Assembly (NCBI RefSeq): GCF_900105585.1
Contig: NZ_FNRT01000002.1
Span: forward strand, 2,604,001-2,668,000
DNA from: Nocardioides exalbidus
GTDB lineage: Bacteria; Actinomycetota; Actinomycetes; Propionibacteriales; Nocardioidaceae
Direction: 5' to 3'
DNA length: 64,000 nucleotides
The position numbers and the translations under genes were made by a program. Below, piece after piece: positions 8,886-17,745 of this stretch (position 1 is its first letter; each line of letters begins with the position of its first letter). The notes under the pieces were generated by a model, which was not told the DNA's origin, did not search any database, and saw only the letters and a program-made list of their open reading frames with translations.

Positions 8886-8918
8886 GTCATGTGACGCTCG
8901 TCATGGAGGGTCTGCCGG

Positions 8919-9578
8919 TCACGGCCCCAGTGAGCCGCCGACGCCGTTGTTGTTGCCCATCGCCTGGTTCAGGTAGGCCTGCGCGAGGTTCTGCTGGCCG
9001 TGCACGCCGTGACCGGGTCGTGACGCCAGGCGGGCGGCGGCGTCGATCGCGCCGTCGACACCCGCGGCGAGGTGCCACGGCACCCAGCGGTCACCGATGC
9101 GGACCATCCGGACGAGCGGCTCCTCGCCCGCTGCCAGCCGGCGCGCGTCCGCGGCGCAGACCGCGATCACGCGCGGGGTGCCGCCCGGAGGTGACCACTC
9201 GACGTCCTGCATCGACGGACCGTGCTGCGGGTTGAAGAAGCAGGGGTCGCGGCGCTCGGGCAGGGGCTCGCCGTCGCGCAGGGCGATGACGGCGGCCCGG
9301 TGGTAGCGGGCGTCGGTGACGACCTGCTCGATCGAGGTCACGTCGTCGGCCGTCCGGCTCGCCGCCACGAGGTGCTTGGCCTGGTCGTAGAGCTCGATCG
9401 CGCGCCGGTAGTGGTCCCTCGCCCCGGGGTCCAGGTCGTCGCCGAGCGTGTCGACGTGGAGCTCGGCGACCTGCTCGCCGAGGACGGTGACGTCCTCGTC
9501 CACCAGCTTGCGTGCGACGCGCCAGCGGTCCTTCTCGACCAGCTCCTGCTCGCGCCTGCGCCTGCGTCCCCCGAACAT
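8919..9578 (-). CDS. Conserved hypothetical actinobacterial protein with CFFNPQHGPS motif
   Basis: About 219 residues, starting at the ATG that gives 'MFGGRRRRREQEL'; a longer open frame exists but reads through the promoter region. The N-terminal half is charged and helical. The second half has 'CFFNPQHGPSMQDVEW' near residue 125 and 'VIAVCAADARRLAAGEEP' near 155, spaced cysteines resembling a recurrent C-terminal module of actinobacterial unknowns. The C-terminus is Gly/Asn/Gln rich ('NQAMGNNNGVGG'). No signal peptide or membrane helix is seen. It is divergent from the SpoIID-domain gene. I do not know its function. Confidence 0.75.
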   Translation of the reverse strand: MFGGRRRRREQELVEKDRWRVARKLVDEDVTVLGEQVAELHVDTLGDDLDPGARDHYRRAIELYDQAKHLVAASRTADDVTSIEQVVTDARYHRAAVIALRDGEPLPERRDPCFFNPQHGPSMQDVEWSPPGGTPRVIAVCAADARRLAAGEEPLVRMVRIGDRWVPWHLAAGVDGAIDAAARLASRPGHGVHGQQNLAQAYLNQAMGNNNGVGGSLGP

Positions 9579-9687
9579 CCTCGGAGTGTGCCACGGGGTG
9601 GGGTCGTCGTACGAGGCGTTCGGGTCCGTGGTTCGCGACCCGCCTGTACGGTGGGTGGCTCTGTTGCCGCACGCTGGAGGAGGTCCC

Positions 9688-10929
9688 GTGCCCCGTCCGA
9701 CCCACCTGGTCCGCCTGCTGCTCGTGGTCCTCGCGAGCGCGCTGCTGCTGCCGGTCATCCCCGCGAGCGCCGAGGCCCCGCCGCGCAAGAAGGTCGAGAC
9801 GTGGACCGTCGCGGGCAGCACCGCGATCACCGTCACCGGGCACGGCTACGGCCACGGGCACGGCCTGTCGCAGTACGGAGCCCAGGGTGCGGCCCTGCAG
9901 GGACTGACCTGGCAGCAGATCGACGAGTTCTACTACCCGGGCACGGACTGGGGCCGCATCGCCGGCAGGATCCGGGTCCTGATCACCGCCGACACCGGCC
10001 GCGACGTGCAGGTCGCCGCCCGCCCCGGCCTCCGCGTCGGCAGCCTCGACCGGCCGCGCACCTGGCGGCTCCCGGCCGACCGGGCCACGAAGTGGCGCCT
10101 CGTCGGGAACGGCAGCGACACCCAGGTGCAGTGGACCAGGGGCGGCGTGTGGCGCACCTGGAAGAAGCTGCGCGGGCAGGCCGAGTTCTCCTCGACGACG
10201 AGCCAGCCGCTGACCCTGGTGCTCCCCGGTGGCGCACGACGGGACTACCGCGGCACGCTGCAGTCCGCGGCCGCGCGGCAGAGCACCACGCGCGAGACGG
10301 TCAACGAGCTCAGCATGGAGGCGTACCTCCGTGGCGTCGTGCCGCAGGAGGTGCCCGCGCTGTGGCAGCCCGCAGCGGTGAGCGCGCAGTCGGTGGCGGC
10401 CCGCACCTATGCCGCGTTCGAGCGCTCGCACCCCTCGGCCGCCCACTACGACCTCTGCGACACCTCGGCGTGCCAGGTCTACGGCGGCGTCGACGCCGAG
10501 CACCCCGCCGCGACGGCGGCGATCAGGGCCACCGCCAAGCAGGGCCTGTTCTACGGCGGCCGGCCGGCCTTCACGCAGTTCTCCGCGAGCAACGGCGGCT
10601 TCTCCGCGTCCGGGTCGATGCCCTACCTCGTCGCGCAGGCCGATCCCTACGACGGCGTCGACAACCCGAGGTACTCCACCTGGACCGCGACCCTCGACGA
10701 CACCCAGGTCGAGCGGCAGTGGCCCGCGATCGGCGACCTCACCGGCATCGAGGTGGCGGCCCGCGACGGCAACGGCGACCTCGGCGGCCGGGTCCTCGAC
10801 ATGGCCTTCATCGGCACGGCCGGCACCGTGCGCGTCGACGGCGACGACGTCCGGTCCGCGTTCGGGCTCAACTCGGACTGGTTCACCTTCGCCGTGATGC
10901 CCCGGCAGAAGGGCCAGGCGCGCGAGTGA
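9688..10929 (+). CDS. Secreted SpoIID/LytB domain protein
   Basis: A 413-residue exported protein. The GTG at 9688 has a strong GGAGGAGG ribosome-binding site and gives a signal peptide with a hydrophobic core 'LLLVVLASALLLPVI' ending near 'ASAEA'. An N-terminal 'GHGYGHGHGLSQYGA' segment (about residue 55) is typical of this family. The SpoIID core contains 'YLRGVVPQEVPALW' and 'AQSVAARTYA' around 215-245. SpoIID enzymes are lytic transglycosylases acting on denuded glycan strands in spore formers. In non-sporulating actinobacteria the role is likely cell-wall remodelling. It shares GTGA with the next gene. Confidence 0.88.
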   Translation: MPRPTHLVRLLLVVLASALLLPVIPASAEAPPRKKVETWTVAGSTAITVTGHGYGHGHGLSQYGAQGAALQGLTWQQIDEFYYPGTDWGRIAGRIRVLITADTGRDVQVAARPGLRVGSLDRPRTWRLPADRATKWRLVGNGSDTQVQWTRGGVWRTWKKLRGQAEFSSTTSQPLTLVLPGGARRDYRGTLQSAAARQSTTRETVNELSMEAYLRGVVPQEVPALWQPAAVSAQSVAARTYAAFERSHPSAAHYDLCDTSACQVYGGVDAEHPAATAAIRATAKQGLFYGGRPAFTQFSASNGGFSASGSMPYLVAQADPYDGVDNPRYSTWTATLDDTQVERQWPAIGDLTGIEVAARDGNGDLGGRVLDMAFIGTAGTVRVDGDDVRSAFGLNSDWFTFAVMPRQKGQARE

Positions 10930-11867
10930 GGCTCCGCGTGCTGTGGGCGGGGCTCGCGGCGACCCTCCTGGTCACGTCCGCCTGCTCGGCCGGCGGCACC
11001 GCGGCGCCCGGTGACGACGGCGGCCTGCCCGACCCGGTCATCGAAGCCGAGGTCACCTCCGACGTCGACTACGTCGCGCTCGGCGACTCGTTCTCCGCCG
11101 GCCCGTTCATCGGCACGATGCGCACCGACCCCGCGGGCTGCGCGCGCTCGAAGGACAACTACCCGGCCTTCCTCGCCGACTGGCTCGACGTGAAGAGCTA
11201 CACCGACGTCACCTGCTCGGCCGCCACCACGCAGGACCTCACCGGGACGATGGCGCTCTACGACGGCGGCACGGCCCCGCCGCAGCTCGACGCGGTCACC
11301 GCCGACACCGACCTCGTCACGCTCGGCATGGGCGGCAACGACTTCGGCATCTACGACTCGCTCATCCGGTGCCAGGACGGCCGCCTGGCGGTCTGCCCGG
11401 TCGCGGACCTGCGCACCGACGCCGGCAAGGTCGCCGGCAACATCCGCAAGGCCGTGCGCGACATCCGGGCGCTGGCGCCCGAGGCGGACGTCTACGTCGT
11501 CGGCTACCCCGACATCCTCCCGACCGAGGGCACCTGCAAGGCCGTCGGGGTCCAGGCCGAGGCGCTCGGGCCCATCGCCGAGGTGGCGGTCGCCCTCAAC
11601 GCCTCGCTCCGTGAGGGCGCGACGGCCGCCGGGGCGTCGTACGTCGACATGGAGGCGGTGTCGGACGGCCACGACGTCTGCGCCGGGGGGCGGGCCTGGA
11701 TCAACGGACCGCGGTTCCGGATCGGGGTCGCGGCGCCGTTCCACCCGAAGATCAACGGCATGCGCGCCGTGGCCGCGACCGTCTACGAGCAGGTCACCGG
11801 GGACGAGCCCGACGTCACGGAGTACGCCGAGCCCGACCCGGACGTGGTCGTGCTGAACGAGGGGTAG
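10926..11867 (+). CDS. SGNH/GDSL hydrolase lipoprotein
   Basis: A 313-residue secreted esterase-like protein. The GTG overlaps the previous stop and yields a lipoprotein signal with lipobox 'LVTSAC' (Cys near residue 18). SGNH blocks are visible: 'ALGDSFSAG' (nucleophile Ser), 'GMGGNDFG' and a C-terminal 'FHPKINGM' containing the catalytic His. Six or more extra cysteines suggest disulfides outside the membrane. This resembles secreted actinobacterial lipases/acyl hydrolases of the SGNH family. Coupling to the SpoIID protein suggests action on cell-envelope esters, which is inference. Confidence 0.88.
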   Translation: MRLRVLWAGLAATLLVTSACSAGGTAAPGDDGGLPDPVIEAEVTSDVDYVALGDSFSAGPFIGTMRTDPAGCARSKDNYPAFLADWLDVKSYTDVTCSAATTQDLTGTMALYDGGTAPPQLDAVTADTDLVTLGMGGNDFGIYDSLIRCQDGRLAVCPVADLRTDAGKVAGNIRKAVRDIRALAPEADVYVVGYPDILPTEGTCKAVGVQAEALGPIAEVAVALNASLREGATAAGASYVDMEAVSDGHDVCAGGRAWINGPRFRIGVAAPFHPKINGMRAVAATVYEQVTGDEPDVTEYAEPDPDVVVLNEG

Positions 11868-11939
11868 CGAGCCGCACGGGACGGGGTGCGAGGCGTGCGC
11901 CACACTGGTGGTCCAGAGACCCCACCCCCAGGAGAGCCC

Positions 11940-12410
11940 GTGTCCCTCACCCAGGTCCCGCTGCGCCTCGCCACCGGCGCGTTCATCCTCAACTCGGGCA
12001 TCGGCAAGCTCGGGGCCGACGAGGGCACCGCGCAGTTCCTCCACGGCGCGGCTGCGTCCACCTATCCCACGTTCTTCAAGGACATGGAGCCCACGAAGTT
12101 CGCGCGCCTGCTCGCCTGGAGCGAGATCGGGGTGGGCGCCGCCCTCCTCGCGCCGATGGTCCCGGCCACCGTCGCCGGCGCGGCGCTGACGGGCTTCGGC
12201 TCGAGCCTGGTCGGCATGTACCTGCGGACGCCGTCGATGACGCTGGACGACGGCATCCGTCCCAGCCAGGACGGCATCGCGGTGGCCAAGGACGTGTGGC
12301 TCGTCGGTGCGGGGCTGACCCTGATGACCCAGGGCATCTCCGCCGCGGCGAAGTCCGGTGCCAAGGCGTCCAGGCGCGCGCTGAAGAAGGCCTCGCCGCT
12401 GCCTCGCTGA
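11940..12410 (+). CDS. DoxX-like membrane protein
   Basis: About 156 residues. The GTG at 11940 follows an AGGAGA ribosome-binding site. It opens with 'PLRLATGAFILNSGIGKL', a DoxX-family first helix, and has further hydrophobic segments near residues 62-90 and 118-135. The C-terminus is Lys/Arg rich. DoxX proteins are small membrane proteins linked to oxidative stress and sulfur metabolism, but their biochemistry is poorly defined. It ends 4 bp from the convergent pyruvate carboxylase stop, leaving no room for a dedicated terminator. Confidence 0.72.
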   Translation: MSLTQVPLRLATGAFILNSGIGKLGADEGTAQFLHGAAASTYPTFFKDMEPTKFARLLAWSEIGVGAALLAPMVPATVAGAALTGFGSSLVGMYLRTPSMTLDDGIRPSQDGIAVAKDVWLVGAGLTLMTQGISAAAKSGAKASRRALKKASPLPR

Positions 12411-12414
12411 CGCC

Positions 12415-15400
12415 TCAGCCGATCACCAGCACCAGGTCGCCACCCTCGGCGGCCTTGGTGGACGGGATCGCGAGCCGCTGGACCGTGCCCGCGACGGGGG
12501 CGGAGATGGAGGCCTCCATCTTCATCGCCTCGATCGTCGCGACGGTCTGGCCGGCCTCGACGGTGTCGCCCTCGGCGACGGTCACGGTGACCGCGCCGTC
12601 GTAGGGCGCCGCGACGTGGCCGGTGTTGGCCGGGTCGGCCTTCTCGGCCGACGCGACGTCGGCGGAGATGCTGCGGTCGCGCACCTGCACGGGCCGCAAC
12701 TGGCCGTCGACGGTCGCCATCACGTTGCGGAAGCCGCGCTCGTCGGGCTCGCTGATCGCCTCGAGGCCGAAGATCATCTCCCGGCCCTCGCGGACGCGGA
12801 CCTGGTGCTCCTCGCCGCGGCGCAGGCCGTAGAGGTAGTCGATCGTCGAGACGCCGGACAGGTCGCCGTACTTCTCCCGCGACTCGTGGAAGGCGGCTGT
12901 CGGGCCGGGGAAGAGCAGCTCGTTGAGCGTCTCGCGGCGGTCGGTCGCGAGGCTCGCCTGCTGCTCGGCGGTGAGGGTCTCGGCCGGCTGCTTCCAGGTC
13001 TTGCCCGCCAGCGCCTTGCTGCGGAAGGGCTCGGGCCAGCCGCCGGGCGGGTCGCCCAGTTCGCCGTTGAGGAAGCCGATGACGGAGTCCGGGACGTCGT
13101 ACGACGCCGGGTCGGCCTCGAACTCGGCCGGGTCGGCCTTCGCGGCGACGAGGGCGAGCGCCAGGTCGCCGACGACCTTCGACGACGGCGTCACCTTCAC
13201 GACGTTGCCGAGGATGTCGTTGGCCGCGGCGTACATGTCCTCGACCTGCTCGAACTTCTCGCCGAGGCCGAGCGCGATCGCCTGCTGGCGCAGGTTGGAG
13301 AGCTGGCCGCCGGGGATCTCGTGGCGGTAGACCCGGCCGGTCGGGGCGGGCAGGCCGGACTCGAACGGCGCGTAGACGCGGCGCACGGCCTCCCAGTAGG
13401 GCTCCATCGCGTTGACCGCCGCGAGCGAGAGGCCGGTCTCGCGCTCGGAGTGGTCGGTCGCGGACACCAGCGCGGACAGCGCGGGCTGCGACGTGCCGCC
13501 GGCCATCGACGCGGTCGCGCCGTCGACCGCGTCGACACCGGCGTCGATGGCCGCGAGCAGCGTCGCGAGCTGGCCTCCGGGGGTGTCGTGCGTGTGGAGG
13601 TGGACCGGCAGCTCGAAGCGCTCGCGCAGCGCGGTCACCAGGGTGCGCGCGGCGGGGGCGCGGAGCAGGCCGGCCATGTCCTTGATCGCGAGCACGTGGG
13701 CGCCGGCCTCGACGATCTGGTCGGCGAGGCGGAGGTAGTAGTCGAGGGTGTAGAGCTTCTCGCCGGGCGACGACAGGTCGCCGGTGTAGCAGAGCGCCAC
13801 CTCCGCGACCGAGGTGCCGGTGGCGCGGACGGCGTCGATGGCCGGGCGCATCTGGGAGACGTCGTTGAGGGCGTCGAAGATGCGGAAGACGTCGATGCCG
13901 GTCTCGGCGGCCTCCTGGACGAACGCCTCGGTGACCTCGGTCGGGTACGGCGTGTAGCCGACCGTGTTGCGCCCGCGCAGCAGCATCTGCAGGCCGATGT
14001 TGGGGATCGCCTCGCGCAGGGCGGCGAGCCGCTCCCACGGGTCCTCGTTGAGGAAGCGGAGGGCCACGTCGTAGGTCGCGCCGCCCCAGCACTCGACCGA
14101 CCACAGCTGCGGCGTGGTGCGGGCGACGTGGTCGGCGACGGCGAGCAGGTCGCGGGTGCGGACCCGCGTGGCGAGCAGCGACTGGTGGGCGTCGCGGAAG
14201 GTCGTGTCGGTGACCGCGACGTTCTTCTGCGCCCGCAGGCGGCGGGCGAACTCCTCCGGGCCGATCTCGCGCAGGAGCTGGCGGGTGCCGTCGGGCACCG
14301 GCTGCGAGCGGTCGAGCCGGGGGAGCTTGCTGACCGGTGCCACCGAGACCGGGGCCGTGCCGTGCGGCTGGTTGACCGTGACGTCGGCGAGGAAGTCGAG
14401 CAGGCGCGTGGCGCGGTCGCCGCCGAACTGCTGCTTGAGCAGCTGCGGGTGGTCCTCGATGAAGGACGTGGTGACGCCGCCGGCGGTGAAGTCGGGGTCG
14501 GCGAGCACGGCCTGGAGGAAGCCGACGTTGGTCGAGACGCCGCGGATGCGGAACTCGAGCAGCGCGCGGCGGGCCTTCTGCACGGCGGCCTCGAAGGTGC
14601 GGCCGCGACAGGTGAGCTTGGCGAGCATCGAGTCGAAGTGCGGGCTGATCTCGGCGCCGGTGTAGGTGGTGCCGCCGTCGAGGCGCACGCCCGGGCCGCC
14701 GGGGGAGCGGTACATCGTGATGCGGCCGGTGTCGGGCCGGAAGCCGTTGGCCGGGTCCTCGGTGGTGATGCGGCACTGGAGCGCGAAGCCGCGCGGGGCG
14801 ACGGTGTCCTGGGTGAGCTCGAGGTCGGCGAGGGTCGCCCCGGCGGCGATGCGCATCTGCGACTGCACGAGGTCGACGCCGGTGACCTCCTCGGTCACGG
14901 TGTGCTCGACCTGGATGCGCGGGTTCATCTCGATGAAGACGTACTTGCCCGACGGGTCGAGCAGGAACTCGACGGTGCCGGCGTTCTTGTAGTTGATCTC
15001 GCGCGCGAAGCGCACCGCGTCGGCGCAGATGCGGTCGCGGAGCTCGGGGTCGAGGTTGGGCGCCGGGGCGATCTCGACGACCTTCTGGTGGCGCCGCTGC
15101 ACCGAGCAGTCGCGCTCGTAGAGGTGGATCACGCCGCCCTCGGAGCCGGTGCCGTCGGAGAGGATCTGCACCTCGATGTGGCGCGGGTCGACCACGGCCT
15201 GCTCGATGAAGACGGTCGGGTCGCCGAACGCGCCCTCGGCCTCGCGCATGCAGGTCTCGATCGCCTCGCGCAGGTCCGCGCGGTCGTCGACGCGGCGCAT
15301 GCCGCGACCGCCGCCGCCGGCGACGGCCTTGACGAAGAGCGGGGCCTCGATCGCCTCGGCGGCCGTCAGCAGCTCCTCGACGTCGGTCGACGGCGGCACG

Positions 15401-15801
15401 GACTCCAGCACGGGTACGCCGGCGGCCTTGGCCGCGGCGATCGCGCGCGCCTTGTTGCCGGTCAGGGTGAGCACGTCGGCGCTCGGACCGATGAACGTGA
15501 TGCCCGCCGCGGCGCAGGCCTCGGCGAGCGCCGGGTTCTCCGAGAGGAAGCCGTAGCCGGGGTAGATCGCGTCGGCCCCGCAGTCGACGGCGACCTGCAC
15601 GATCGCCTCGGGGTCGAGGTAGGCGCGGACCGGGTGGCCGACCTCCCCGATCTGGTAGGCCTCCTCGGCCTTCATCCGGTGCTCGGACCCGCGGTCCTCG
15701 TGGGGGAACACGGCCACCGTGCGCGCACCGATCTCGCGCGCTGCACGGAAGGCCCGGACTGCGATCTCGCCACGGTTGGCGACGAGCACCTTGGAGAACA
15801 T
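12415..15801 (-). CDS. pyc: Pyruvate carboxylase
   Basis: A 1128-residue single-chain anaplerotic enzyme that makes oxaloacetate from pyruvate, bicarbonate and ATP. Domains in order are biotin carboxylase with ATP-grasp (about 1-450, 'GGGGRGMR' and 'FIEMNPRIQVEHT'), the HMGL-like carboxyltransferase (about 530-800, 'DTTFRDAHQSL'), the conserved PC/OADA domain (to about 1020) and a C-terminal biotinyl domain with the 'EAMKME' lysine. Length and order match the alpha4-type enzyme. The ATG at 15801 begins the standard '[13 protein letters not shown]'. A TAGCGT hexamer 7 nt upstream suggests leaderless transcription. Biotinylation would depend on BirA at 38.9 kb. Confidence 0.97.
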   Translation of the reverse strand: MFSKVLVANRGEIAVRAFRAAREIGARTVAVFPHEDRGSEHRMKAEEAYQIGEVGHPVRAYLDPEAIVQVAVDCGADAIYPGYGFLSENPALAEACAAAGITFIGPSADVLTLTGNKARAIAAAKAAGVPVLESVPPSTDVEELLTAAEAIEAPLFVKAVAGGGGRGMRRVDDRADLREAIETCMREAEGAFGDPTVFIEQAVVDPRHIEVQILSDGTGSEGGVIHLYERDCSVQRRHQKVVEIAPAPNLDPELRDRICADAVRFAREINYKNAGTVEFLLDPSGKYVFIEMNPRIQVEHTVTEEVTGVDLVQSQMRIAAGATLADLELTQDTVAPRGFALQCRITTEDPANGFRPDTGRITMYRSPGGPGVRLDGGTTYTGAEISPHFDSMLAKLTCRGRTFEAAVQKARRALLEFRIRGVSTNVGFLQAVLADPDFTAGGVTTSFIEDHPQLLKQQFGGDRATRLLDFLADVTVNQPHGTAPVSVAPVSKLPRLDRSQPVPDGTRQLLREIGPEEFARRLRAQKNVAVTDTTFRDAHQSLLATRVRTRDLLAVADHVARTTPQLWSVECWGGATYDVALRFLNEDPWERLAALREAIPNIGLQMLLRGRNTVGYTPYPTEVTEAFVQEAAETGIDVFRIFDALNDVSQMRPAIDAVRATGTSVAEVALCYTGDLSSPGEKLYTLDYYLRLADQIVEAGAHVLAIKDMAGLLRAPAARTLVTALRERFELPVHLHTHDTPGGQLATLLAAIDAGVDAVDGATASMAGGTSQPALSALVSATDHSERETGLSLAAVNAMEPYWEAVRRVYAPFESGLPAPTGRVYRHEIPGGQLSNLRQQAIALGLGEKFEQVEDMYAAANDILGNVVKVTPSSKVVGDLALALVAAKADPAEFEADPASYDVPDSVIGFLNGELGDPPGGWPEPFRSKALAGKTWKQPAETLTAEQQASLATDRRETLNELLFPGPTAAFHESREKYGDLSGVSTIDYLYGLRRGEEHQVRVREGREMIFGLEAISEPDERGFRNVMATVDGQLRPVQVRDRSISADVASAEKADPANTGHVAAPYDGAVTVTVAEGDTVEAGQTVATIEAMKMEASISAPVAGTVQRLAIPSTKAAEGGDLVLVIG

Positions 15802-15808
15802 GGGCCGA

Positions 15809-15814
15809 ACGCTA
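15809..15814 (-). promoter_or_regulatory. -10 element TAGCGT, likely leaderless promoter of pyc
   Basis: Minus-strand TAGCGT with a 7-nt gap to the ATG at 15801 and no Shine-Dalgarno sequence between. The -35 region is weak. Confidence 0.5.
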
Positions 15815-15863
15815 TCCAGTCCGGGTGTGAGCGAGGGCACGTGTCCGTCACCCGGGCATCGCG

Positions 15864-16817
15864 TCATGCCGCGCTGGCATCCTGGGCGCCGTCCTGCGCG
15901 CGCCACCACGCGACCGTCGTGGTCAGCCCGTCGTCGAGGGGCGTGGGGGACAGGCCGAGGCGCTGCTCGCTGGCGCTGGAGTCCATGACGAACGGCCGGC
16001 TGAACATGTAGCCCGTCTCCGCCATCTCGCGCATCGACCGCGAGGCGAGGCCCATCGCGCTCATCACGCCGACCGGGATCGCGGACATCTTCGGGGTGCG
16101 GACGCCGGCCACCTGCGCGACCCTCGTGACCAGCTCGCGCTGGGTGAGCGCCGGCGCGGTCGGGGCGTGGAGGAAGGAGTTCCAGAGGTCCTCGCGGCCC
16201 GCGGCCGTGATCATCGCGGCGGCCAGGTCGGGGACGTAGGTGAACGAGTGCGGCTGGTCGATGCTGCCGAGGACCCGCATCGTCCTCCCCGCCAGCACGG
16301 TCGGGACCAGCCGCTCACCGGCGTGCGCCATGCGGACGGCGGGGCCGTAGAAGTCCGACGCCGCGACGCTGACCGTCGGCGTGCTCGACGCGTCACGCTG
16401 AGCGAGGAGCTCGGTGCGGATGCCGAGCTTGCCCGTCGTCGCGGTGCGCGGGGTGGCCTCGGTCATCACGCCGTCGACCTGGCCGTAGGAGTAGAGGCTC
16501 TCGGGGAAGACGACGACCGCACCGACGCGTCCGGCGGCCTCGAGCACCGCCTGCTCGGCCTTCGGCAGCTCCGCGCGCCACACCTTCGAGTCGTACGCCG
16601 ACCCGTGGATGCAGTGGTGCACGGCGACCGCACCCTCGAAGGCGCTCTCGAGGGCGGACCGCTGGGAGACGTCGACCTTCCTGCGCTCGATGAGCGGGTG
16701 GACCGGGCCGCTGCCCGAGCGGGTGAGCAGCCGGACCTGGTGTCCGGCGTCGGCGAGCTGCTGGGCGACGGTCGAGCCGACGGGTCCGGCTCCGGTGACG
16801 ACGTGGATGGTGTTCAT
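15864..16817 (-). CDS. NAD-dependent epimerase/dehydratase (extended SDR)
   Basis: A 317-residue Rossmann-fold protein of the extended/atypical SDR type. It has the cofactor motif 'TGAGPVGS' at residues 8-15, 'VHHCIHGSAYDSKVW' near 75 and a 'SLYSYGQ' segment that supplies the catalytic-site Tyr region. The ATG at 16817 is preceded by AGGAGATCCGC, a clear ribosome-binding site. It is divergent from a TetR gene whose likely operators lie in the shared gap. The substrate is unknown; such proteins often act on nucleotide sugars or reactive carbonyls. Confidence 0.82.
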   Translation of the reverse strand: MNTIHVVTGAGPVGSTVAQQLADAGHQVRLLTRSGSGPVHPLIERRKVDVSQRSALESAFEGAVAVHHCIHGSAYDSKVWRAELPKAEQAVLEAAGRVGAVVVFPESLYSYGQVDGVMTEATPRTATTGKLGIRTELLAQRDASSTPTVSVAASDFYGPAVRMAHAGERLVPTVLAGRTMRVLGSIDQPHSFTYVPDLAAAMITAAGREDLWNSFLHAPTAPALTQRELVTRVAQVAGVRTPKMSAIPVGVMSAMGLASRSMREMAETGYMFSRPFVMDSSASEQRLGLSPTPLDDGLTTTVAWWRAQDGAQDASAA

Positions 16818-16839
16818 GCGGATCTCCTGGTCAGAAAGT

Positions 16840-16854
16840 GAGAGCGGTGCTCTC
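16840..16854. promoter_or_regulatory. Operator candidate GAGAGC-GGT-GCTCTC
   Basis: A perfect 6-3-6 inverted repeat 23 bp upstream of the epimerase start. It shares the core AGAGC-N3-GCTCT with a second site 51 bp away, next to the divergent TetR gene. This is the expected pattern for a local TetR repressor. Confidence 0.65.
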
Positions 16855-16891
16855 GTTTCGACCATCCTGACGCGCGCACCGGTGAAAAGCA

Positions 16892-16904
16892 AGAGCAGCG
16901 CTCT
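16892..16904. promoter_or_regulatory. Operator candidate AGAGC-AGC-GCTCT
   Basis: A perfect 5-3-5 inverted repeat on the TetR side of the divergent gap, with the same AGAGC half-site as 16840-16854. Together the two sites could repress both directions. Confidence 0.65.
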
Positions 16905-16944
16905 CTTTTGTCACGCACGCTCGCAGATGTGCTTCACTGGAGGA

Positions 16945-17745
16945 ATGATCGACACCTCCACCCCGCGCGCCCGGGCCCGCGAGCAGACGATGCGCGACAT
17001 CGTGCGGATCGGTCGCGTGCACCTCGCGACCGACGGCGCTGCGGCCCTGTCGCTGCGGGCGGTCGCGCGCGACCTCGGGATCGTGTCGTCGGCCGTCTAC
17101 CGCTACGTCGCGAGCCGCGACGAGCTGCTCACGCTGCTCGTCGTCGACGGCTACGACGAGCTCGGCGACGCCGTCGACGCCGCCCTCGCCTCCGTGGATC
17201 CGGCCGACTTCGCCGGTCGGATGACGGCCATCGGCCGCGCCGTCCGGGCGTGGGGCCTCGCCGAGCCGGCGACGTACGCCCTCCTCTTCGGCAGCCCCGT
17301 CCCGGGCTACGAGGCGCCCGCCGAGCAGACGACCGGCCCCGGTGTCCGCGTCGTCGGCCGTCTCGTCGAGGTCTGGGAGGACGCCTGGCAGGCGGGCGCG
17401 ATCGCGGTCGCGGTCGACGAGGGTCCGCTGAAGCCTCGCCGCCTCGCCCGCGACCTCGCCCGGATCCGACGCGAGATGGGCCTGACCGTGCCCGACGCGC
17501 TGATGGCGCGCGGCTTCTTCGCGTGGGCCGCACTCTTCGGCTGCGTGACCTGGGAGGTCTTCGGGCAGTACGGCTCGGCCACCTTCGCCGACCCCGCCGA
17601 CCTCTTCGAGCAGCACCTCGCGGCGCTGGTCGAATCGGTCGGCCTGGCCCAGCCGTCAGTCGCGGTGCTCGTCCCCGGCCGGTGCGGCGACGTCGAGGGC
17701 CCAGATGACGCCGAACTTGTCGCGCAGCTGGCCGGCGAGGGATGA
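16945..17745 (+). CDS. TetR/AcrR family regulator with WHG C-terminal domain
   Basis: A 266-residue repressor. The N-terminal HTH is at about residues 15-60 ('LSLRAVARDLGIVSSAVYRYVASRDELL'-type arrangement). It is followed by the WHG-type ligand domain with 'YALLFGSPVPGYEAP' near 115. The ATG at 16945 follows GGAGGA. Two copies of an AGAGC-N3-GCTCT palindrome in the gap to the divergent epimerase gene are its likely operators. The last ~30 residues are encoded antisense to the C-terminus of the VOC gene; this 90-bp convergent overlap is unusually long. Confidence 0.87.
   Translation: MIDTSTPRARAREQTMRDIVRIGRVHLATDGAAALSLRAVARDLGIVSSAVYRYVASRDELLTLLVVDGYDELGDAVDAALASVDPADFAGRMTAIGRAVRAWGLAEPATYALLFGSPVPGYEAPAEQTTGPGVRVVGRLVEVWEDAWQAGAIAVAVDEGPLKPRRLARDLARIRREMGLTVPDALMARGFFAWAALFGCVTWEVFGQYGSATFADPADLFEQHLAALVESVGLAQPSVAVLVPGRCGDVEGPDDAELVAQLAGEG

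Noticed and set aside
12616-16011. A 1131-codon open frame on the plus strand across pyruvate carboxylase
   Set aside because: It is the antisense shadow of the high-GC pyc gene; its translation is Gly/Arg/Asp/Val/His-rich with no domain, and the minus strand encodes a complete recognisable enzyme.
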